Of a stretch of 64,000 bases of DNA, positions 18,678 through 27,971 are shown piece after piece. The notes beneath the pieces were generated by a model. The model was not told the origin of the DNA. It was given only the letters and a program-made list of their open reading frames with translations, and ran no database searches. Within the stretch, counting starts at the first letter, position 1. Every line of letters begins with the position of its first letter. The DNA lies in the NCBI GenBank assembly GCA_964452645.1, contig CAYVMO010000002.1, forward strand, positions 163,051 through 227,050, read 5' to 3'. This DNA is from CAYXTW01 sp964452645. Its GTDB lineage: Bacteria > Zixibacteria > MSB-5A5 > GN15 > PGXB01. The position numbers were made by a program, and so were the translations under genes.

Positions 18678-19481
18678 TTAGCCTCTCCCCTGCTGCTTCC
18701 GACTTCGGAAATAAATAATATTACCGATTATAATCAGTGCAATCACGTAAAAGTGCGCCGACGTTTGCGCCAGCATGCCTCGATTACCGGCGCCGCGTTT
18801 GCCGTACAGGTTTTCGTATTCGGCGGCACCTTTCAATCCGCCGACGACCGCATAAAGCTGTCCCGATGCCAGATAGGGATCGTACGAGGTAATCATGGCC
18901 GCCGTCAGACCAGCCATAATCTGTTGATTGTACCGTGCACCGCCATATTCGATCCACTGCGCCGGGCGATCACCATCGGCAATCGTAATCACCATGTCGA
19001 TGTCATCATAATTATTAATACCGTGCATGATCGGGATGGTGTCGGTTTTGTTGCCGAGGTAATCCTCGGGGAAAACGCGCGTGATGGATTCGCCGATGCC
19101 CAGAATAGCCGAGATTTGCTGCGGTTTGAAGCCGAGGAAGACATAATCCCGGCCGTATTTCAAGCCGAATTCAGCGGCGGCTTTGGTCATCATACGGTAA
19201 CCGATGGCGGTTCCTTCGGCGAATAGCGACAGCCCGATGACCCTGGCTTTGCTCCTGAAGGCGTGGCGAAGCAACGCCAGGGCGATCGGTTTTATCTCGG
19301 GGAGAGATGAAGCCTCATGATCGAATGAAAAAAGGATGACCGATGATTCGGGAAGATTTTCGATATAATCGAATGCTTTTTGTACCTCCGGTGAGGGTTG
19401 AGTATCGAATGGAATAGACAGAATGTATGAAACGACCACTATCAGAAACATGCCGGCAAAGATTATCCATCTGGATTTCAT
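18678..19481 (-). CDS. bitopic membrane-anchored alpha/beta protein of unknown function
   Basis: A 267-residue protein with an N-terminal membrane segment (IIFAGMFLIVVVSYILSI), a soluble alpha/beta domain of about 200 residues and a C-terminal membrane segment (FYVIALIIIGNIIYF). The soluble domain opens with a strand-helix pattern around SSVILFSFDHEASSLPEIKP and contains GISLFAEG-like and MVITIADGD segments, which suggest a Rossmann-like fold. No catalytic motif is recognised. It is followed one nucleotide later by the next gene and preceded by a 4-nt gap, so it is co-transcribed with the cluster. Confidence 0.78.
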   Translation of the reverse strand: MKSRWIIFAGMFLIVVVSYILSIPFDTQPSPEVQKAFDYIENLPESSVILFSFDHEASSLPEIKPIALALLRHAFRSKARVIGLSLFAEGTAIGYRMMTKAAAEFGLKYGRDYVFLGFKPQQISAILGIGESITRVFPEDYLGNKTDTIPIMHGINNYDDIDMVITIADGDRPAQWIEYGGARYNQQIMAGLTAAMITSYDPYLASGQLYAVVGGLKGAAEYENLYGKRGAGNRGMLAQTSAHFYVIALIIIGNIIYFRSRKQQGRG

Positions 19482-19485
19482 GTGC

Positions 19486-20103
19486 TCAATTTCCCCTCAG
19501 ATAAGTTCGTTCGATTCCCAAAATCACGCGCAACGCGGTGGTCATGGAACCGAGCCCGATGCCGATCAATATGGCGCGCCGGGCGGACATCGATGGATAA
19601 TTCTGTATCCAGAACCCGATTTTGGGGAAGGATTTGGATATCAATTCGGCAATGGGAACGCGACCAATCAAAACGATTAAGGCGGTCACGAGAAGAATCG
19701 AGGCTGAAATTGACCGTGCTCGAAAACCTCGGTATGAAGCCGAGGCGACAAAAAAAGCGAGCAGCGAAAAAACGGTCGCCTGCATCGGCGCCTGCATATT
19801 CTCAAAAGCCCATAAGAAAGGCGAATCGATTTTAGTCCCGCCGACCAGGGCCAATATCGGCATCACGAATAATCCAATGAGTGAGATCGTACGGTACGGC
19901 GTTTCTTTTTTTTGCGAGATACTCTTCAGGTTTGTTTTTATAAAAGCGGCGACGCCGACAAAAAGCGTGAAGGCGAAAATTATCTGCCACCACTCGAGGA
20001 TATTTTCATAGACTGATTTCGCCATCGGATACGAGGAAAAATACTGGGCAAACATGATGACGCCGGAAATAAGACAGACCAGAAGCGGAATACGGGTTTG
20101 CAT
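19486..20103 (-). CDS. polytopic membrane protein of the DUF6754 cluster
   Basis: A 205-residue membrane protein with about six hydrophobic segments (for example IPLLVCLISGVIMFAQYF, IIFAFTLFVGVAAFI, ISLIGLFVMPILALVGG and ILLVTALIVLIG). I start at the ATG at 20103, which overlaps the stop of the upstream gene by one base (TGATG). A GTG four codons earlier is possible. The last segment (AILIGIGLGSMTTALRVILG) is followed by a short basic tail. No family is recognised apart from its place in the cluster. Confidence 0.78.
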   Translation of the reverse strand: MQTRIPLLVCLISGVIMFAQYFSSYPMAKSVYENILEWWQIIFAFTLFVGVAAFIKTNLKSISQKKETPYRTISLIGLFVMPILALVGGTKIDSPFLWAFENMQAPMQATVFSLLAFFVASASYRGFRARSISASILLVTALIVLIGRVPIAELISKSFPKIGFWIQNYPSMSARRAILIGIGLGSMTTALRVILGIERTYLRGN

Positions 20104-20870
20104 CAAAATTGCCACCAGGTTGATGAAGGATCGATGGTCGCCCAGATAATTGAGATGATTATAAAAAGGGCGATCAGGATTTTTAATATATCCTGCGCCT
20201 TGACGCTGGAGAGAATCGATTCGTTGCCGGAAAGATAACCGGAAGCGGCGAATAGTTCTTCGCCGATTAAAGTGTAATCACAGGCGACAATAAAAAACGA
20301 TAATTGTATGGTCGAGTCGGTTCCCGCAATCTGAATCGCGCCGATAGAATTACCGGTCTCGGCCAGAATAAGCGACTCAGCCTCGAAAGTTCCCAGCAGG
20401 AAAATCGAGGCCGGTTTCGAGCGGCTGATGATACCGTCGACGGCGGCCGCATAACCGAATTGCGAGGACGAAATGTAAAAGATGTCGTCGGCTTTAAACC
20501 GCTCCGGATAACCGGCGCGGACATAACCTTCCCGGGCGACTTCCTGAGCCACCGCCATGATAACCGGATCGTGAGTCGGATATAATAAACGGCAATCGTA
20601 TTCGGCGGTTTTTTCGGCAACTTTTGATAATATATTCATGGAAGCGATGGTCGTCGGCCTCTGAATATCGCCGCCCCATCCCGGCGTATATAAAATCGCG
20701 GCACCCATCTCGGTGGCGCGTCCGACTGCCTCCTCGACGGCCTTGAGTCCCGGGATTTCGCGAATTTTGAATTTCCTTCCCGACCTGACCGACCAGATGG
20801 TGTATAAAACGATAATGAACGATATTATTGAGAAAACCAGCGTCGGTATTGTACTGCCGTCAAACCACAT
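20103..20870 (-). CDS. DUF6754-like membrane protein
   Basis: A 255-residue protein with one N-terminal and one C-terminal membrane segment and an alpha/beta domain between them. Segments that recall the DUF6754 family are AVGRATEMGAAILYTPGWGG, TIASMNILSKVAEKTAEYDC, IMAVAQEVAREGYVRAGYP, AESLILAETGNSIGAIQIAG and ACDYTLIGEELFAASGYLS. The function of that family is not known. I start at the ATG at 20870; an upstream in-frame codon at 20963 would overlap the divergent importer promoter and gene. It heads the cluster of membrane proteins running to 17175. Confidence 0.78.
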   Translation of the reverse strand: MWFDGSTIPTLVFSIISFIIVLYTIWSVRSGRKFKIREIPGLKAVEEAVGRATEMGAAILYTPGWGGDIQRPTTIASMNILSKVAEKTAEYDCRLLYPTHDPVIMAVAQEVAREGYVRAGYPERFKADDIFYISSSQFGYAAAVDGIISRSKPASIFLLGTFEAESLILAETGNSIGAIQIAGTDSTIQLSFFIVACDYTLIGEELFAASGYLSGNESILSSVKAQDILKILIALFIIISIIWATIDPSSTWWQF

Positions 20871-20918
20871 ACAGTGATTTAAACAATCGGCAGTTGTCAA
20901 ATCAACAAAAAGTTTAAC

Positions 20919-20947
20919 TTGACATGAATCGTGAAGAGATTTATTCT
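20919..20947 (+). promoter_or_regulatory. predicted promoter of the ABC importer operon
   Basis: TTGACA, a 17-nt spacer and TATTCT. The expected transcription start, about seven bases after the -10, falls on or next to the ATG at 20954. No Shine-Dalgarno site is visible, so the transcript may be leaderless. Confidence 0.55.
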
Positions 20948-20953
20948 CGAGCC

Positions 20954-22195
20954 ATGAAAACAAAATATATATTTCTTGCTTTACTGGTAATTTTGGCGGC
21001 AGTCTTTACGTCCTGCTCCAAAAAAAGTCAACCTGCAGGCCAAATCACTCTCGAATGGTGGCAATTCTGGACCGATCCCTCAATCAGCCCGACTATCGAG
21101 AAAATGGTTCTGGATTATGAAAAGCTGCACCCCAATGTAAAAATCAATCGCACCGATCTTACCTGGGCGAACGGTCATGAAAAAATAGTGGTTGCCTTTT
21201 CATCGGGAACGGCCCCCGACATTATCGAACTCGGCTCCGATTGGGTTCCCGAGTTTTCATCGACGGAACATCTGGCTGATATCACCGATAGTGTTGTTAA
21301 TGACACGGCCGGTTTTTATAACTGGGCACCGGTAATCTATAATGACAGAATATTTGGATTCCCCTGGATCCTGGGAACCAGAGTATTGTTTGTAAATCGG
21401 GATCTGATGAATCGGGCCAAATTCGGAAAAGAATTCGTGCCGACCAACTGGCCGCAGTTAAAAGAGGTTTGCTATAAAATCGACTCACTGGGTAAGGATA
21501 TATATGGGTTCGGCTCGAATGCGGCGGAGAAACATCGGCTGTACAAGAAATTTCTACCGTTTTTCTGGTCGTATGACGGGCGGATTATCAGCAAAAATGG
21601 TAAGTACTGCGTCTTTTCGAGCGACAAAGCGTACAAGGCGCTTAAATTTTACAAGGAACTGTCGGACAGTTGCTCGATGGTCGACACCCAGCGGCGGCTG
21701 GAGGATGCTTTTCTTGACGGCAAGGTAGGTGTGATTATTTCCGGCGACTGGCTTTTGAAACGTATTCGAAATGAGAAACCTGATTTTAATTTCACGACAA
21801 CTCTGATTCCCGGCCCCAAATATCCCGGCAAATCTTTTGCCGGCGGCGAATATCTGGCTGTCAATGTTAAATCAGACCGTAAGGCGGCGGCGCTTGATTT
21901 TATCAGGTTCATAACCAATGCCGAAAATCAACTGCTGTTTTGCAAAGCCAACTATTCGGCCAATCCTTCAAACAAGGAAACGACCAAGGATCCATTTTTC
22001 ACCGACGATATCAATTTGCAGACATTCGTGGTACAGATGAATTCGTCGCAATCACCGCCGGCTATTCCCCAATGGGTGTATGTCGAAGATATAATCGAGA
22101 CGGCCCTGGAAGATATCCTTTTCAACGGCGCCCCGATGGCGGAACGGCTTTATAAGGCCAAAATCGATATCGAAAAATTATTAAAGATGCGATGA
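20954..22195 (+). CDS. ABC transporter substrate-binding lipoprotein, sugar type
   Basis: A 413-residue family 1 (MalE-like) solute-binding protein. From the ATG at 20954 a lipoprotein signal ends in AAVFTSC, with the Cys near residue 21. The mature part opens with ITLEWWQFWTDPSISP and has the family segments FSSGTAPDIIELGSDWVPEF, IFGFPWILGTRVLFVNRDL and GKVGVIISGDWLLKRI. It feeds the two permeases encoded immediately downstream; its stop overlaps the first permease start as ATGA. A carbohydrate ligand is expected from the family, but its identity cannot be told. Confidence 0.92.
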   Translation: MKTKYIFLALLVILAAVFTSCSKKSQPAGQITLEWWQFWTDPSISPTIEKMVLDYEKLHPNVKINRTDLTWANGHEKIVVAFSSGTAPDIIELGSDWVPEFSSTEHLADITDSVVNDTAGFYNWAPVIYNDRIFGFPWILGTRVLFVNRDLMNRAKFGKEFVPTNWPQLKEVCYKIDSLGKDIYGFGSNAAEKHRLYKKFLPFFWSYDGRIISKNGKYCVFSSDKAYKALKFYKELSDSCSMVDTQRRLEDAFLDGKVGVIISGDWLLKRIRNEKPDFNFTTTLIPGPKYPGKSFAGGEYLAVNVKSDRKAAALDFIRFITNAENQLLFCKANYSANPSNKETTKDPFFTDDINLQTFVVQMNSSQSPPAIPQWVYVEDIIETALEDILFNGAPMAERLYKAKIDIEKLLKMR

Positions 22196-23055
22196 AGTCC
22201 CGCAGATTTACCGGCTGGCTGTTCGCGACCCCCTGGATAGTCACCCTCATTGTCTTCTGGCTTTTCCCTTTATTGTATTCGCTTTATCTTGGATTTACCG
22301 ATTATAAACTGCTCAATTCGTCGTACAGCTGGGTCGGATTCGATAATTTCGTCGCCCTTCTCTCCGATCATGATTTTCTGCTGTCTTTGAAAAATACATT
22401 TATATTCGTAATCGGGACAATCCCGGTTACAACCATCATTGCGCTTTTACTGGCCCTTTTAATAGACAAAAAATTCCCGGGTCGGACGATTTTCCGCTCC
22501 GGTTATTTTATGCCGTCGATAACCTCGATGGTGGTCATCGCTTTGATTTTCACCAACCTTTACTCGCGCGGCGGATATATTTATCTTCTGGCGAAAATAC
22601 TCGGTCTCTCCCCTCCCGACAACGGTTTCCTGCTTTCAAAGAAAACGGCGCTTTTTTCAGTAATGGCCATGGATGTCTGGATGTCGGTCGGATATTATAT
22701 GCTCCTGTTTCTGGCCGGATTAAAATCGATACCGCGCGAATTATATGAAGCGGCCGAAGTGGCCGGGGCCGGTCTCTGGAGAAAATTTATATCGATCACG
22801 ATGCCGCTTTTGAAGCCGGTAATGCTGTTCATAATTGTCATTAACACCATAAAGTCATTTCAGGTCTTCGTGGAAATTTTCGTAATGACCAGGGGTCGTT
22901 ATGGCAGTTCCACGGCCGTTTATTTCATTTATGAAACCGGCTTGAACCGTTTCGAATTCGGCTACGCCTCGGCGGCCGCCTATATTCTTTTTGTGATTAT
23001 TGCCTTGTTTTCGATTATCCAATTCGGTCTGCTCCGGCAGAAAGGATTCAGATGA
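22192..23055 (+). CDS. sugar ABC transporter permease (MalF-like)
   Basis: A 287-residue inner-membrane permease with six membrane segments. The cytoplasmic EAA coupling loop is ELYEAAEVAGAGLWRKFISI near residues 182-201, which docks the ATPase. It has the short form found in most oligosaccharide importers, without the extra N-terminal segments of MalF. ATGA overlaps with both neighbours imply tight coupling in a binding protein-permease-permease operon. Confidence 0.94.
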   Translation: MKSRRFTGWLFATPWIVTLIVFWLFPLLYSLYLGFTDYKLLNSSYSWVGFDNFVALLSDHDFLLSLKNTFIFVIGTIPVTTIIALLLALLIDKKFPGRTIFRSGYFMPSITSMVVIALIFTNLYSRGGYIYLLAKILGLSPPDNGFLLSKKTALFSVMAMDVWMSVGYYMLLFLAGLKSIPRELYEAAEVAGAGLWRKFISITMPLLKPVMLFIIVINTIKSFQVFVEIFVMTRGRYGSSTAVYFIYETGLNRFEFGYASAAAYILFVIIALFSIIQFGLLRQKGFR

Positions 23056-23855
23056 GAATATTCAAATATATATTTCTTATTTCCATACTGCTGATCATGA
23101 TATTCCCGCTTCTATGGATGTTTCGTGTCTCGCTCTTGCCGGCCGGCTCATCGATTTCATTTTCCGATTTTATTTCGCCGGTAATCACATTATCAATATA
23201 TTATGATATAATCGCTTCCGGCAATATGTTGAAGTATTTTATGAACTCAGCCATTGTGGGTGTCGCCGTGACGCTGGGCAATATTTTATTTTGCTTCATG
23301 GTGGGGTATTCCTTTTCGAGGTTTCGCTTTATCGGCAAAAATATTTGGTTTTATTCGGTTATTTTCGTTTTGATGATCCCGGCTCATATTTTGATTATCC
23401 CGCTCTATTTGATTATCTTCAACCTCGGTCTGTACGACAGCTACGGGGCTTTAATATTGCCTTTTCTGGTCAACCCGATCGGAATATTTCTCGTCAAGCA
23501 GTATATCGATACGCTTCCGACGGCCATGGAAGAGGCTGCCAGAGTGGATGGCGCCGGTGAAATCAGGATACTTTTCCGGGTTGTAATGCCGTTATGTAAA
23601 CCGGCCCTGGCGGTACTGGCGATTCAGGTATTCCTGACCAACTGGAATTCTTTTCTGTTTCCTTTTATTTTGACGAGTTCCGAATCGGTGCGGACTTTGC
23701 CGGTCGGACTGGCATTGTTTCAGGGGCATCAAGCCATTGACTGGCAGCATCTTATGGCCGGGTCGGCGCTGGCCGTAATCCCGGTTTTAGTCATTTTTCT
23801 GTTTTTCCAAAAGCAGATAGTATCGGGAATTACGACCGGAGCCATTAAACAATAA
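23052..23855 (+). CDS. sugar ABC transporter permease (MalG-like)
   Basis: A 267-residue second permease of the importer. It has six membrane segments, with the EAA loop at about 158-176 (AMEEAARVDGAGEIRILFRV) and the usual LLPAxxxxSISFSDF-like periplasmic stretch after the first segment. No ATP-binding subunit is encoded in this operon or elsewhere in the window. As in many bacteria, a shared MsmX/UgpC-type ATPase encoded elsewhere would be needed. Confidence 0.94.
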   Translation: MRIFKYIFLISILLIMIFPLLWMFRVSLLPAGSSISFSDFISPVITLSIYYDIIASGNMLKYFMNSAIVGVAVTLGNILFCFMVGYSFSRFRFIGKNIWFYSVIFVLMIPAHILIIPLYLIIFNLGLYDSYGALILPFLVNPIGIFLVKQYIDTLPTAMEEAARVDGAGEIRILFRVVMPLCKPALAVLAIQVFLTNWNSFLFPFILTSSESVRTLPVGLALFQGHQAIDWQHLMAGSALAVIPVLVIFLFFQKQIVSGITTGAIKQ

Positions 23856-23873
23856 TGAGATATGATTTTTACC

Positions 23874-23902
23874 TTGACATTTGAAACTTTTTAAGTTTAT
23901 AT
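23874..23902 (+). promoter_or_regulatory. predicted promoter of the OmpA-type lipoprotein gene
   Basis: TTGACA, a 17-nt spacer and TTATAT, 45 nt before the ATG at 23947. This leaves a short leader that contains a GGAAAGGA Shine-Dalgarno site. Confidence 0.6.
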
Positions 23903-23946
23903 CCCTGTCAAAATGATAATTAATCTTTAATGGAAAGGATGGACTG

Positions 23947-24540
23947 ATGAAAGTGAAATGTCTCATTCTGCTAATCTCGGTTGCCGTACTATTGATTTCA
24001 GGATGCGCCAGCAAAGGCTATGTGGATGAAAGAATGGCCTCGATAAAGACGGAGATGCAGGACGACATGAACAAGATGAAGTCGCAGGCGTCCATGAATG
24101 CTGACGAAATCAAAAAGCTGCAGACATTGAGCCAGGAGCTCTCCCAAAAGACCGAAATGGCTTTAAACGAGGCCAAAGGCTTTGAAACCTACCAGGTTAT
24201 CTGGGAAGGCGTCGTCAATTTTGATTTCGACAGCTACGATTTAACTCAGGTAGCCAAGGATAATCTTGAAGGGCTCGGTCAGAAAATGATTGATTACCCA
24301 CGGTCGCTGCTGGAACTTGCCGGTTATACGGACAAAACCGGCACCCCAAAATATAATTTTGAATTGGGCTTGAAAAGAACTCAGTCAGTCGAAAAATACA
24401 TGGTTGATAAATTTGGAATAGCACTGTATCGGATGTTTAATGTCAGCCATGGCCAGGAGAAACCGGTGGCGCTACCGGATGAAAAGAATGCCAATGCCAA
24501 GAATCGTCGTGTAACCCTGAAACTCTGGGGCCGTCTGTAA
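23947..24540 (+). CDS. OmpA-family peptidoglycan-associated lipoprotein
   Basis: A 197-residue lipoprotein. The signal peptide ends in the lipobox LISGC (Cys20). A short coiled-coil region follows (about 25-80: DERMASIKTEMQDDMNKM and beyond), then a C-terminal OmpA domain starting at VNFDFDSYDLTQVAKDNL. Within it the ELAGYTDKTGTPKYNFELG stretch carries the peptidoglycan (diaminopimelate) binding Asp/Arg region, with RR at NAKNRRVTL near the end. It resembles Pal, although no tol genes are nearby. It is monocistronic with its own promoter and terminator. Confidence 0.9.
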   Translation: MKVKCLILLISVAVLLISGCASKGYVDERMASIKTEMQDDMNKMKSQASMNADEIKKLQTLSQELSQKTEMALNEAKGFETYQVIWEGVVNFDFDSYDLTQVAKDNLEGLGQKMIDYPRSLLELAGYTDKTGTPKYNFELGLKRTQSVEKYMVDKFGIALYRMFNVSHGQEKPVALPDEKNANAKNRRVTLKLWGRL

Positions 24541-24565
24541 GCGACTTTTTTCGAATTAAATTTCC

Positions 24566-24595
24566 AAACGGGGTGACTTACCACCCCGTTTTTTA
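24566..24595 (+). terminator. rho-independent terminator of the OmpA-type lipoprotein gene
   Basis: A perfect 10-bp stem (AAACGGGGTG with CACCCCGTTT) with a 6-nt loop runs into six Ts, 26 nt after the stop codon. Confidence 0.9.
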
Positions 24596-24627
24596 TACCT
24601 GACTTTATTGAATTCGGACTGATTGAT

Positions 24628-26325
24628 TTAATCGAAGATCAGGTCGATTCCGGCGGTTTCGAAACGGGCGCGGACCTTTACCGTATCGGGATAATAGGTC
24701 GTTGTTTCGGCATAATGGAACGGGAACAGCGAACCGTCATCATAGCGGCCATTATTGTTTTTATCCAGAAAGCCGCCGAGGAGGTATTTGCCGGGCGGCA
24801 GCGGCAGATCGAATTTTCCGGTCAGGATTCTTTCCTCATAAACGAATTTCCCATCCTGAGAGATGAATTTAATATAAGGAAAAGCGGTGGTATCAATGTT
24901 CGGCAAAATAGTAATAGTCCCGGAGACCGAGCCCAGTGAATCCCGGTCAAAGGTGGCGAATTCATAATTCCTGACCGAATCGCCGAGACGATTGCCGGAT
25001 AAATCGACGATAAGACTTTCGGTTACGGTCATGGAGTAGGTTTTATTCCATTTAAGGTTATTCGCGAAGATATTCAGTGCAAAACGATCCGGCCGGCGAA
25101 TTCGGATTTCATACCGGCTGCTGTCGGAATCGATAATACCAAAAGCATCTTTGGATAATTGTTCTTTTATCGGTTCGGAGAAAAAGATCTCGATCATACT
25201 GTCGGTCGGAAAAATCGATTTATTCCAATGAGAAACGGAATCAATGGTCGGGGGAGTATTATCGGTCTCGGACGTGATAGTGAATTCCGCGCTTTCAGTA
25301 TTTTTTATACTATCCGGATGACGGCCTAAAATATCGGCATCGATTTTAAGGCGATATGCACCTTCGGCGACATCATCAAAGAAGAATGAATAATTCGTCG
25401 ACGAAATTCCGGGGCGTTGTCTAATGGCGATAGGATTCAGCGCCGGCTGCCCGGTCGTTGCCGGCTCCAGATAAATTTTATCATGATTCGCCCGGAGTGA
25501 ATCACTGACGACTGCCGAGGAAAATCTGACTTTAAGAAGTCTATCGGTTGTCATCGTTGTCGATAGAATTTCAACCGCGGCCGTGTCCTCCTGCTGCATG
25601 TAAAAATCTATTTCAGGTTCTTCTCTGTCGGCGTAAATGCGCGCGACGCGGTCGGGCAGGCCGAACATTTCCCGGGGGTAATTAAACAGTTGATCTTTGT
25701 TTTTATCATTAAAGGCAATGATAAAAAATTCTCCGTCGGGAATATATTCAAGACTGTACTCACCCGATTTGCCGCATTGCGTCAAATATGGCGGGTAGAT
25801 CGAATCGAATTGAGTCAGCGAGTCGGGCAGCAAGAATTCATAAAGCCCGATAGAGGCATCCGGATACGGTTTGCCGTCTTTAAAGACGGTGCCGGATATT
25901 CGCCCCTGATTGATTTTGTCGCCGGTACTGAATGCGAAAATAAACGAGTTATCCATCTTATTGCCGTGCAAATCGGAAACCGCAGCCCCGACATTTACGA
26001 TGTAGGTTGTACTATCGGCGAAGGAATCAGGAAGGATTATATTTAATGTCCGGCTTTTCCACTTATATTTAATTTCACCGGGGAAGCGAGGCGAAATAAA
26101 AATCGAACCATCAATCGTGTTTTTATTTATATCTTCCGAAAATTGAATTGAGATTTTATCATCACCGGGGATATTGATGGAATCCGCGGCCGGTATCGTC
26201 GTGATTACCCACGGGCCGGTTTTATCGATGGGGCCGCCGGGGGGCGCCGATATCTTGGCGCAGTATAAACAAAAAGAAAAGATTAAAATGAGCGGTAAAA
26301 GAAAGCGATTGCGGTTAACGCTCAT
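24628..26325 (-). CDS. SbsA Ig-like domain lipoprotein
   Basis: A 565-residue predicted lipoprotein (CLYC lipobox, then AKISAPPGGPIDKTGPWV). It opens with a Big_5/SbsA Ig-like domain whose signature is ITTIPAADSINIPGDDKISIQFSEDI. A carboxypeptidase-regulatory-like domain follows (GRISGTVFKDGKPYPDASIGLYEF), then a second Ig-like unit (FPTDSMIEIFFSEPI). The C-terminus has a GYxDxNNNGRYDDGSLFPF type segment. Similar lipoproteins are common in Bacteroidota and relatives; the role is unknown, possibly cell-surface structure. The ATG overlaps the stop of the TPR gene upstream as ATGA. Confidence 0.85.
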   Translation of the reverse strand: MSVNRNRFLLPLILIFSFCLYCAKISAPPGGPIDKTGPWVITTIPAADSINIPGDDKISIQFSEDINKNTIDGSIFISPRFPGEIKYKWKSRTLNIILPDSFADSTTYIVNVGAAVSDLHGNKMDNSFIFAFSTGDKINQGRISGTVFKDGKPYPDASIGLYEFLLPDSLTQFDSIYPPYLTQCGKSGEYSLEYIPDGEFFIIAFNDKNKDQLFNYPREMFGLPDRVARIYADREEPEIDFYMQQEDTAAVEILSTTMTTDRLLKVRFSSAVVSDSLRANHDKIYLEPATTGQPALNPIAIRQRPGISSTNYSFFFDDVAEGAYRLKIDADILGRHPDSIKNTESAEFTITSETDNTPPTIDSVSHWNKSIFPTDSMIEIFFSEPIKEQLSKDAFGIIDSDSSRYEIRIRRPDRFALNIFANNLKWNKTYSMTVTESLIVDLSGNRLGDSVRNYEFATFDRDSLGSVSGTITILPNIDTTAFPYIKFISQDGKFVYEERILTGKFDLPLPPGKYLLGGFLDKNNNGRYDDGSLFPFHYAETTTYYPDTVKVRARFETAGIDLIFD

Positions 26326-27965
26326 TTTTTGAGCTTCTCCTTGAGAGCCTGGTTGTCGGGGTCAAGTTTCAATGCTTTGTTCCAATATACATGAGCGCTG
26401 TCCAAATCGCCCAGCGCTTCATAAACATCCCCGATATGATCGGCCACGACCGGATCATTGTCAATATAATTATACGCTCTCAGGAGTTCTTTGAGGGCCT
26501 GGTCGTACTCGCCGAGCTTGAATAACACCCAACCGTAGCTATCGATATAGGCGCCGTTATCCGGTGTTATTTCCAAAGCCTTTTCGATAAGCCGGCGGGC
26601 GTATTCCAGCCGCTCGCCCCGTTCGGCCAGCATATACCCCAGATAATTCAGGGCCGGGCCGTGATCGGGTTGCTGCTTTAAGAGTGTTTCGAACAGCTCG
26701 ATGGCGCGCTCAGTTTTTCCATGGCGTTCGTTACTTACCGCCAGAGCATACAGCAACCGGCTGGAATCCAGCGAATTCCTGACATATTCGAGCCCTTTCT
26801 GATACGTCGCGATTTCCAGGTCGGCCGAATCCTGGAGACGATAAACCCACCCGAGATTAAGCCAGCCGTCGACAACCGTATCGGCCAGAACCGTCAATTT
26901 CGTGAAATCTTTTTTGGCGCGGGCAAGTTCTTTCTCAATAATGGCGATGCGACCCGAGTAATAAAGGTCGATAATGTTATCCTCGTTATTTTCCAGAAGC
27001 CGGCTGAAAATCGAATCGGCCTGACGCAGACTATCGATTTCGAAATATACCATACCCAGGCGGCGCTTTAAGCCATCATCCTGAGGTGCCAGAGAGATTA
27101 ATTTGGTGGTGATATCGATTATCTCACCGGCGTCATCGTCCAACTGATAATAGCTGAGAAGTTTATCCAGTACAAAAACATCGCGGGGTGACCGTACAGC
27201 GGCCGCCTTGAGATTTTCAAAAGCATTGGTGGAATCGCCCTGATTCTCATAAACAAGCGCCAGAGCGACGAAGGTTCGGGCGTTGTCATCCGAGGCATCA
27301 ATCGCGATAGAACTATTGTAATTCTTGATGGCGTCATCATAATATCCAGCACGCGTCTGCAAGTTTCCGAGCTCGCTGAAAGCCTTGGCGGTCGGCGATA
27401 ATTCGGCTATGTTCTTATAGGCCCAGATGGCCGAATCCAGATTATTTTGATCGTTGTAGTAGGAGGCCAGCCGAAAATAAACCTGAACATTGGCGGTATC
27501 GTATTCCACGACCTTCAGAAAGGCATTAATCGACGAATCGACCATATTCAGGGCATAAAAGCAATTGGCGAACAAAAGCCAGGTTTCGGCGTCGCGGGGG
27601 TGAATTTTCTCGGCTTCGCTAAGAGCCGTGTTGAAATCATGCAAATTCATGAAGGTCGTCGCATAGGCGAATCTGATTTCATTTGACTCCGGATAAAACA
27701 CCAGCGCTTCCCGATATTGCTCATTGGCCATTTGATACTCACCCATAATCTCAAGAATCGATCCGTTGACAAAGTGATTGTAGGCGCGAGCATTAATGTC
27801 GATCCGCGCCGGTTCATCGATAGGGGTCAGCTCGCGTTCGGCGATACCTTTAATTTCCGGACTTCCGCACCCGGCAATAACAAATGCAAGCAGAAATATC
27901 AGAATAAACGGGAATGCTATCTTTCCATACGCAATATACTTATGTCTACGACGCAAACATGGCAT
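26322..27965 (-). CDS. TPR-repeat lipoprotein
   Basis: A 547-residue protein with a lipoprotein signal (FPFILIFLLAFVIAGC, Cys near 34) followed by about a dozen tetratricopeptide repeats through to the C-terminus. Clear units include AEKIHPRDAETWLLFANCFY, LDSAIWAYKNIAELSPTAKA and the final GDLDSAHVYWNKALKLDPDN. TPR lipoproteins act as scaffolds in the periplasm or at the outer membrane. The gene follows tyrS by six bases, so the tyrS, TPR and Ig-like genes form one transcript. Confidence 0.9.
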   Translation of the reverse strand: MPCLRRRHKYIAYGKIAFPFILIFLLAFVIAGCGSPEIKGIAERELTPIDEPARIDINARAYNHFVNGSILEIMGEYQMANEQYREALVFYPESNEIRFAYATTFMNLHDFNTALSEAEKIHPRDAETWLLFANCFYALNMVDSSINAFLKVVEYDTANVQVYFRLASYYNDQNNLDSAIWAYKNIAELSPTAKAFSELGNLQTRAGYYDDAIKNYNSSIAIDASDDNARTFVALALVYENQGDSTNAFENLKAAAVRSPRDVFVLDKLLSYYQLDDDAGEIIDITTKLISLAPQDDGLKRRLGMVYFEIDSLRQADSIFSRLLENNEDNIIDLYYSGRIAIIEKELARAKKDFTKLTVLADTVVDGWLNLGWVYRLQDSADLEIATYQKGLEYVRNSLDSSRLLYALAVSNERHGKTERAIELFETLLKQQPDHGPALNYLGYMLAERGERLEYARRLIEKALEITPDNGAYIDSYGWVLFKLGEYDQALKELLRAYNYIDNDPVVADHIGDVYEALGDLDSAHVYWNKALKLDPDNQALKEKLKK

Positions 27966-27971
27966 ACAAGA

